Source of the DNA: Bacillota bacterium
GTDB lineage: Bacteria > Bacillota > Clostridia > Peptostreptococcales > Natronincolaceae
Direction of reading: 5' to 3'
NCBI GenBank assembly: GCA_023387935.1
Contig: JAEWHG010000103.1
Span: forward strand, 1-10,819
Length of the DNA stretch: 10,819 nucleotides
Shown here: piece by piece, positions 6,094-10,819 of the stretch
Layout of the letters: each line of letters opens with the position of its first letter
How positions within the stretch are numbered: position 1 is the stretch's first letter
The notes under the pieces: model-generated
The model's database searches: none
Told to the model about the DNA's origin: nothing
Seen by the model: only the letters and a program-made list of their open reading frames with translations
Made by a program: the position numbers and the translations under genes

Positions 6094-7272
6094 TTGGATT
6101 TATTATTAAAAATTAGTATTATATTATTAGTTGGAATATTAGGTGGTAGATTAGCAAAAACTCTACACCTTCCTTATGTTACTGGTTATTTAGTTGGTGG
6201 ATTATTAATAGGTCCTTCTCTTTTAGGATTAATCTCAGATTTAGATGTAGAAAGATTTGGTATTGTAAACGAAGTCGCTTTAGCAGCAATTGCATTTAGC
6301 ATAGGTAGTGAATTTAATCTAAAAGATTTAGCAAAGGTCGGAAAGAGAATTGTTATTATTACATTATCCGAGGCCCTTACAGCAGTTTTGTTAGTCTTTT
6401 TAACAAGTTATTATATATTAGGAGAATCTTTTGCATTCAGCCTTGTTTTAGGATCTATCGCAGCTGCAACAGCCCCTGCTGCTACAGTAATGATAGTTAG
6501 ACAGTATAAAGCTGATGGTCCTTTAACTAGAACATTAATGCCTGTCGTAGCTATAGACGATGCTGTATGTGTTATAGCTTTTGGTATTGCAATGGCTGTT
6601 GCTAAATTATCTTTAGGTTCAGTTGATGTTTCATTTATCCAAATGATATCTCAACCAATTATAGAAATCGTAGGATCACTTGGTGTTGGATTTATAGCTG
6701 GATTCATTCTTACATTACTAGCGAATAAAGCTCAAAATCAAGAAGAACTTCTGGCTTTAGTTTTAGCTGCTATTATAGCATGTAGTGGATTAGCTGCTGT
6801 ATTAAATCTATCTGCTTTACTCGTATGTATGATGCTAGGAGCAACGCTTACTAACTTAATGCATAATTCTAAACGTGTATTTTCTGTTATTAATGATTTT
6901 ACTCCGCCAATATATTTATTTTTCTTTACACTGGCAGGAGCAAGCTTGCATTTAAATGTATTAACTCAAGTTGGTGCATTAGGAATAGGATATATTATAG
7001 CTAGATCCCTTGGTAAAATAGTTGGTGCTGGCTTATCTGCAAAAGCTACGGGCTGTGACGATAATGTTGTAAAATATTTGGGTCTCACACTCCTGCCACA
7101 GGCTGGTGTAGCAATTGGTTTATCTATGACTGTTCGTCAAGAATTGCCACAAATTGGTGTAGCATTGACAACGGTAGTGCTCGGTGGTGTGCTATTTTAT
7201 GAAGTATTTGGACCTGTATTAGCTAAGTATGGCATACAAAAATCTGGTGAAATAAATGGTGGTAATGCTTAA
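6094..7272 (+). CDS. Cation:proton antiporter 2 (CPA2-type paralogue, TTG start)
   Basis: A 392-residue membrane antiporter, closely related to the protein at 4428-5627 and collinear with it: TAPAAT at 126-131, D155-D156 in VVAIDDAV, DFTPPIYLFFFTLAG and LLPQAG all recur. It too lacks a C-terminal RCK domain. The start is TTG: GGAGG (6079-6083) lies 10 nt upstream and the protein then begins MDLLLKISIILL, matching the ATG-started paralogue from residue 1. The gene lies 32 nt after the PII-like gene with no promoter visible, so the two are probably co-transcribed. The weaker start codon may lower its yield. The two copies differ mainly in the loops around residues 43-58 and 107-122 and in the C-terminal tail, so they may have different ion preference or form a heterodimer. 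Confidence 0.92.
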   Translation: MDLLLKISIILLVGILGGRLAKTLHLPYVTGYLVGGLLIGPSLLGLISDLDVERFGIVNEVALAAIAFSIGSEFNLKDLAKVGKRIVIITLSEALTAVLLVFLTSYYILGESFAFSLVLGSIAAATAPAATVMIVRQYKADGPLTRTLMPVVAIDDAVCVIAFGIAMAVAKLSLGSVDVSFIQMISQPIIEIVGSLGVGFIAGFILTLLANKAQNQEELLALVLAAIIACSGLAAVLNLSALLVCMMLGATLTNLMHNSKRVFSVINDFTPPIYLFFFTLAGASLHLNVLTQVGALGIGYIIARSLGKIVGAGLSAKATGCDDNVVKYLGLTLLPQAGVAIGLSMTVRQELPQIGVALTTVVLGGVLFYEVFGPVLAKYGIQKSGEINGGNA

Positions 7273-7273
7273 A

Positions 7274-7320
7274 AAAATAAAAAAAGTAATGCATCTCATA
7301 ATAGAGACATTACTTTTTTT
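7274..7320. terminator. Bidirectional terminator between antiporter 2 and the Spo0E-like gene
   Basis: Arms AAAAAGTAATG (7281-7291) and CATTACTTTTT (7308-7318) pair fully, and an inner TCTC/GAGA pairing (7294-7297 with 7304-7307) extends the stem past a 2-nt bulge. A T-run follows on the plus strand, and the A-run at 7271-7285 supplies one on the minus strand. It therefore ends transcripts from both sides; the Spo0E-like stop codon (7312-7310) lies inside the stem. Confidence 0.85.
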
Positions 7321-7483
7321 TATTATAATTATGTTTTTCCATTTCCTCAAGTACAAGAACATCCAGAGCTTGGCTAACTTTAACTATGTCTTCATTAATC
7401 TTTCCATCATTATTCTCTAACATTTTATTTAGCTTATCCCTTAATGTATTTAATTGGATCCGATCACTTTTCATAGATTCCAT
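7310..7483 (-). CDS. Spo0E-like aspartyl-phosphate phosphatase
   Basis: A 57-residue protein of the Spo0E family, small two-helix proteins that dephosphorylate Spo0A~P and so delay sporulation. The diagnostic motif is present: VSQALDVLVLEE (residues 36-47) matches the SQxLDxLI core, with the essential aspartate at D41. It is preceded by the amphipathic helix QLNTLRDKLNKML (10-22). The length is normal for the family. AAGGGG lies about 10 nt before the chosen ATG; an ATG three codons later is possible but farther from that site. The gene has a likely promoter of its own at 7571-7600, just after the kinase terminator, and ends in the shared bidirectional terminator. Its neighbour at 7665-8960 is a soluble sensor kinase, so kinase and phosphatase may act on the same target. 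Only activity assays would show whether Spo0A~P is the substrate. Confidence 0.85.
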   Translation of the reverse strand: MESMKSDRIQLNTLRDKLNKMLENNDGKINEDIVKVSQALDVLVLEEMEKHNYNKKK

Positions 7484-7570
7484 CAGTTATCAGCCCCTTC
7501 CTATTCCCATTTATATTTTAAATAACGTATATACTGTCACATTTTGTGTTTACATGTGGTATACAATCTA

Positions 7571-7600
7571 ATTATAAGAATTTTACCCTTGCTATAGCAA
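7571..7600 (-). promoter_or_regulatory. Likely promoter of the Spo0E-like gene
   Basis: On the minus strand TTGCTA (7600-7595) is followed after 18 bp by a perfect TATAAT (7576-7571). Transcription would start near 7565, leaving a leader of about 80 nt. A one-mismatch copy of the antiporter operator (TGGTATACAA, 7557-7566) overlaps the start point, but its core GTATAC is frequent enough in this DNA to be chance. Confidence 0.45.
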
Positions 7601-7610
7601 TTTAAACATA

Positions 7611-7660
7611 ATAAAAAATAAGCAAAAAAGGACTGTATACCCAATCTTTCTTTGCTTATT
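7611..7660 (-). terminator. Rho-independent terminator of the sensor kinase gene
   Basis: On the minus strand AATAAGCAAAGAAAG (7660-7646) pairs with CTTTTTTGCTTATT (7630-7617) with one mismatch near the base of the loop, followed by a T-rich run (7618-7611). It starts 5 nt after the kinase stop codon. Confidence 0.75.
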
Positions 7661-7664
7661 GCTA

Positions 7665-8960
7665 CTATAAATAGATGTCCGAGAATTCAATTCTAATTTT
7701 CTCAATATTTTTAACTTCCTGTTTATTTCTCTGCGCAATGGACTCTAGATCCACCTCATCACTCTCACTTATTTTAATACATGGAATCCTAATTATGAAG
7801 TTACTACCTTCGCCATATGTGCTTTGTAATTCTATACTACCCCCATGCATCTCTAAAAGAGATTTTACTAAAGATAACCCAATTCCGCTACCTTCGTGAT
7901 TTCTAGTTAATAGTTTATCTACCTGCCTAAATCTTTCAAATATGATTTCCCTTTGATCCTCCGGTACTCCAATTCCCGTATCCTCAATCTCAATAACAAC
8001 ATCTTCATCCTTATCCCATACCGTTACTTTTATTTTATCTCCCCTGGATGTAAATTTAATAGCATTCGACAAAAGATTTAGAATTATTCGTTCTATCTTA
8101 TCTGGATCAACTGCTATTATTTTTTCTTCTACATTTGTATCAAATATTAGTTCTATTCCCTTATTTTCAACGTAGTTTGCAACGGATAGGGTTATATCCT
8201 CTACCACCTTTACTATATTCGTATTTTCCAAATTTAATTTATAGTAACCAGAATCAATTTTTGTAATATCTATTAGATTATTTATTAATCTTAAAAGCCT
8301 AAAACAATTCTGTTTCATGGTTCTGTTTAACTTGTTTAACTTATTAGGGTCCAATAATAAATCCTCACTGTAGCTACTCATTAGCTGTATTGATCCTAGT
8401 ATAACATTAATAGGAGTTCTTAGTTCGTGAGATATATTGGCGAAAAATTCAGTCTTTATTTTATCGTATTCCACCATTTCATTGATCTTTCGTTTATCCT
8501 CTTCCGCCTTTACTAAAAGTCTTTCCTTTTCTTTTTGCTCCGTGATATCCGTCAAAATGGTCATTATAGCTTCTTCCCCATCATACTCTATAATATTTGA
8601 ACTCGTACTAACATCTACTATCTTACCAGTAGTAGTTACTATTTTTACATCAGGTCCTATATTCTGTCTCTTTTTCGTCTTTATGTAATTTATATCTTTA
8701 AATAAATCAGCCCTATATTCTTCAGGAACAAATTTTGTTATAGGTGCTCCTATTAGTTGTTTTCTATTCTCTACTTCCAAAAGCTTTGCTCCTGCCTTAT
8801 TTACAAAAATAAATTTTTCCCCCGTATGAACTAAAACAGCATGTGGAAATAGTTGAACCAACTTTTTATATCTCTCTTTACTCTCTAAAAGCTCTTTTTC
8901 ATATCGTTCTCTATCTACAATCCTTTCATTGAATTGACAATTATCCCTTGTACAAAACAT
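7665..8960 (-). CDS. Soluble PAS-domain sensor histidine kinase, orphan
   Basis: A 431-residue cytoplasmic kinase with no membrane segment. Order: a short N-terminus with C3 and C8, a coiled-coil-like helix (about 17-33), one PAS domain (about 30-145, ending in the PAC-type ILTDITEQKEKERLL), a linker helix, a HisKA domain with phospho-acceptor H178 in FFANISHELRTP, and a HATPase_c domain. In the latter the N-box is NLLSNAIKFT (N299 region), the G1 box DTGIGV (327-332), the F-box FERF and the G2 box GSGIGL (357-362). The start is supported by AGGGGG about 8 nt before the ATG. No response regulator lies beside it, as is usual for sporulation kinases that phosphorylate Spo0F or Spo0A. A neighbouring Spo0E-like gene and a Spo0A-box core in its promoter region fit that role, but the partner is unproven. 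The PAS ligand is unknown. Confidence 0.93.
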   Translation of the reverse strand: MFCTRDNCQFNERIVDRERYEKELLESKERYKKLVQLFPHAVLVHTGEKFIFVNKAGAKLLEVENRKQLIGAPITKFVPEEYRADLFKDINYIKTKKRQNIGPDVKIVTTTGKIVDVSTSSNIIEYDGEEAIMTILTDITEQKEKERLLVKAEEDKRKINEMVEYDKIKTEFFANISHELRTPINVILGSIQLMSSYSEDLLLDPNKLNKLNRTMKQNCFRLLRLINNLIDITKIDSGYYKLNLENTNIVKVVEDITLSVANYVENKGIELIFDTNVEEKIIAVDPDKIERIILNLLSNAIKFTSRGDKIKVTVWDKDEDVVIEIEDTGIGVPEDQREIIFERFRQVDKLLTRNHEGSGIGLSLVKSLLEMHGGSIELQSTYGEGSNFIIRIPCIKISESDEVDLESIAQRNKQEVKNIEKIRIEFSDIYL

Positions 8961-9224
8961 CTTACATCCCCCTAATGATAGGCAATATTTATATTAATGA
9001 AATATATATATGGTTCTGTATCCACTTAGTGTATTCGACATATTATAAAAAGTTCCTGTATGTTGTTCATACTTTTTCATAAGATTTAGCAATTTTTCAC
9101 TCAATTAGCCTGTTACTATTTTACTTAATTAATCGATAATAGAAAGTACCAAATTAAAATAGTATTCATATGATATAGAGAATAGATTTACAATAGGGAT
9201 CATTTTCTAGAGGAGGTAAAATCT
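8961..9224. other. Divergent intergenic region between sensor kinase and ABC importer
   Basis: The left third holds the probable kinase promoter on the minus strand. On the plus strand only the ribosome binding site of the ABC ATPase (AGAGGAGG, about 9208-9217) is clear. The best plus-strand promoter I can find, TTACTA (9113-9118)-16 bp-GATAAT (9135-9140), is weak. No riboswitch or terminator hairpin is recognisable. Confidence 0.4.
9034..9069 (-). promoter_or_regulatory. Possible kinase promoter with Spo0A-box core
   Basis: On the minus strand TGAACA (9069-9064) is followed after 16 bp by TATAAT (9047-9042). One base further downstream lies TGTCGAA (9040-9034), a perfect match to the 7-bp Spo0A-box core TGNCGAA. 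At that place, around the transcription start, bound Spo0A~P would be expected to repress, as at the B. subtilis abrB promoter. The -35 is weak. Confidence 0.4.
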
Positions 9225-10004
9225 ATGAACGATAAGAAATTTGTTGAAATAAAAAATGTATCTAAAATCTACCATACTTTAGAGGGAGAAACTCAGGCTC
9301 TACTTGATCTTTCATTTCATGTTGATAGAGGTGAAATTGTTGTAATTGTAGGTCCTAGCGGTTGTGGCAAATCTACAATTTTATCAATAATTGCAGGATT
9401 AATAAAGCCTAGCTCTGGAGAAGTAATTATTAATGGTAACAAAATAGATGGGGCAAACAAACATATTGGCTATATGTTTCAAAGTGATCATCTATTTCCT
9501 TGGAGAACAATTATGGAAAATGTAATGATCGGTCTGGAGATTCAAAATAAGGTAAACGATGAGTCAATAAAGCGTGTTTCGTCTCTGCTTAATACTTATG
9601 GATTAGGAGATTTTAAAGATCACTATCCAAACCAGTTATCTGGAGGAATGAGACAAAGGGTAGCATTGATTCGAACACTAGCAATAGAGCCCGAATTATT
9701 ACTTCTAGATGAGCCTTTTTCTGCTTTAGATTATCAAAATAGACTAGTTGTTAGTGACGATATTACTAGAATTCTACATAGCGAGGGAAAAACGGCTATC
9801 ATGGTGACACATGATATATCTGAAGCAATTTCCATGGCTGATAAAGTAGTAGTTTTATCTAATCGACCTGCTAGTATCAAAAGTATTCATAGCATTGAAC
9901 TTACCTGCGATGGCGGTAAAACACCTATTAAATGTCGTGAGGCTCCTGAATTTAGACATTATTTCAATAAAATTTGGAAGGAGCTAGATGTATATGTTAA
10001 ATAA
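9225..10004 (+). CDS. ABC importer ATPase, nitrate/sulfonate/taurine (SsuB/TauB/NrtD) type
   Basis: A 259-residue cytoplasmic ATPase that powers a binding-protein-dependent importer. All motifs are intact: Walker A GPSGCGKST (43-51), Q-loop Q86 in MFQSDHLFPWRT, ABC signature LSGGMRQR (138-145), Walker B LLLLDEP (158-164) and switch histidine H196 in VTHDISEA. The FQSDHLFPW segment, GMRQRVALIRTLA and the tail after LSNRP are typical of the SsuB/TauB/NrtD group. AGAGGAGG lies about 8 nt before the ATG. Its last codons overlap the permease start. The substrate cannot be read from the ATPase: sulfonates, taurine, nitrate, or pyrimidine thiamine precursors are all handled by close relatives, so no symbol is given. 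Confidence 0.93.
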   Translation: MNDKKFVEIKNVSKIYHTLEGETQALLDLSFHVDRGEIVVIVGPSGCGKSTILSIIAGLIKPSSGEVIINGNKIDGANKHIGYMFQSDHLFPWRTIMENVMIGLEIQNKVNDESIKRVSSLLNTYGLGDFKDHYPNQLSGGMRQRVALIRTLAIEPELLLLDEPFSALDYQNRLVVSDDITRILHSEGKTAIMVTHDISEAISMADKVVVLSNRPASIKSIHSIELTCDGGKTPIKCREAPEFRHYFNKIWKELDVYVK

Positions 10005-10818
10005 AACGAAGATTGCAAAGGAACAATATTCAAACAATCATATAGAGTTTCTTCGCTTTATTAAAAGCTATGAAAAAAAAATTTTTTTATGGCAAATTGG
10101 GGTTCTTATTGGATTTTTAGTATTGTGGGAGGCAGCTGCAACATTAAATTGGATAGATTCTTTCTTCACTAGTAAGCCCTCAGATATTATAATTTTAATA
10201 GGAAAATTAACGGGGGACGGTTCTCTTTTTAAGCATACATTTGTATCTATTATGGAAACCATAATTGCACTTGGACTTGGAACAATATTAGGAACTATAA
10301 TTGCCATTACCTTATGGTGGTCAGACTTTGTTGCTAGGGTTTTAGATCCTTACCTTGTAGTATTAAATGCTCTACCTAAAATAGCCCTAGGTCCTATTAT
10401 TATCATTTGGGCTGGGGCAGGTATAAGCGGTATTATTGTAACTGCCTTAACTATTTCTCTTGTTGTAACAATATTATCAACTTACAATGGGTTTAAAGAA
10501 GTTGATCCTGAGAAAATTAAGATGCTAACTACCTTCGGTGCTACTAAGCTTCAAATATTACAGAAAATAGTTTTTCCTGCAAGCATACCCACTATGATAA
10601 ATACCCTTAAAATAAATATAGGTATGGCGTGGGTTGGTGTAATCGTTGGTGAATTCCTTGTATCAAAATCAGGTCTTGGATATTTAATTGTTTATGGTGG
10701 TCAAGTATTTAGACTAGATATTGTAATGGCAGGAGTTATTATTTTATCAGTGGCAACAGCTATCATGTACCAACTAATTTCATGGTTAGAAAATAGATTT
10801 TTAAAATGGAAGCAATAA
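9988..10818 (+). CDS. ABC importer permease, SsuC/TauC type
   Basis: A 276-residue inner-membrane permease of the BPD_transp_1 family, partner of the ATPase just upstream. About six hydrophobic segments are visible, beginning with IGVLIGFLVLWEAAATL (about residues 37-53). The EAA loop that docks on the ATPase is present as TFGATKLQILQKIVFPASIP, near residue 190, and is followed by the GMAWVGVIVGEFL helix typical of nitrate/sulfonate permeases. The gene overlaps the ATPase by 17 nt. The ATG at 9988 lies only 4 nt after AAGGAG, while an in-frame ATG two codons later (9994) lies 10 nt after it; either may be used. The gene is complete, with its TAA one base before the window end. A periplasmic-type binding lipoprotein, needed for uptake, is not in the window and may follow. 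Confidence 0.92.
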   Translation: MYMLNKTKIAKEQYSNNHIEFLRFIKSYEKKIFLWQIGVLIGFLVLWEAAATLNWIDSFFTSKPSDIIILIGKLTGDGSLFKHTFVSIMETIIALGLGTILGTIIAITLWWSDFVARVLDPYLVVLNALPKIALGPIIIIWAGAGISGIIVTALTISLVVTILSTYNGFKEVDPEKIKMLTTFGATKLQILQKIVFPASIPTMINTLKINIGMAWVGVIVGEFLVSKSGLGYLIVYGGQVFRLDIVMAGVIILSVATAIMYQLISWLENRFLKWKQ

Positions 10819-10819
10819 A

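Noticed and set aside
7386..7571. A plus-strand frame of 61 codons
   Set aside because: It is antisense to the Spo0E-like gene, lacks a ribosome binding site and has a biased Leu/Ser/Phe make-up typical of shadow frames.
8437..8688. Plus-strand frames opposite the kinase (also 7675-7899), and minus-strand frames at 5587-5796 and 10068-10307
   Set aside because: All are antisense to genes with intact family motifs, and none has a ribosome binding site.

Overview
The window is AT-rich, tightly packed DNA with strong AGGAGG-type ribosome binding sites. It encodes a Spo0E-family protein and has a class III-style soluble sensor kinase. Together these point to an endospore-forming low-GC Firmicute, most likely in Clostridia. 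A closer placement (for example an Alkaliphilus-like, sodium-handling anaerobe) would be a guess. I see no rRNA, tRNA, CRISPR array or insertion sequence.

Layout. (1) Positions 1-3377, minus strand: an apparent three-gene operon of a TerB-like membrane protein, TldD, and PmbA/TldE, the last cut by the left edge. (2) 3476-4174, plus strand: a monocistronic ferritin with all ferroxidase residues, an extended -10 promoter lying against a near-perfect dyad, and a terminator. (3) 4257-7320, plus strand: the most interesting part. Two closely related cation:proton antiporters of the CPA2 type flank a 117-residue PII-like protein. The first antiporter and the PII-like gene each have the same promoter, TTGAAA-N17-TACAAT, with the palindrome TTGTATACAA covering the -10 box. 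The first transcript also carries a possible 13-codon leader peptide overlapping an intrinsic terminator, which looks like an attenuator. (4) 7310-9069, minus strand: a 57-residue Spo0E-like phosphatase and a PAS-HisKA-HATPase kinase with no response regulator next to it. The likely kinase promoter carries a perfect Spo0A-box core. (5) 9225-10818, plus strand: the ATPase and permease of a nitrate/sulfonate/taurine-type ABC importer; the binding-protein gene is not in the window.

How the genes may work together. The antiporter/PII-like set looks like a self-contained ion-homeostasis module. The antiporters have no cytoplasmic RCK domain, so a separately encoded nucleotide-sensing PII-like trimer could gate them, as SbtB does for SbtA; this is inference. 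The kinase and the Spo0E-like protein could supply opposing inputs to Spo0A phosphorylation. TldD and TldE are known to form a heterodimeric metalloprotease; the role of the TerB-like protein beside them is unknown.
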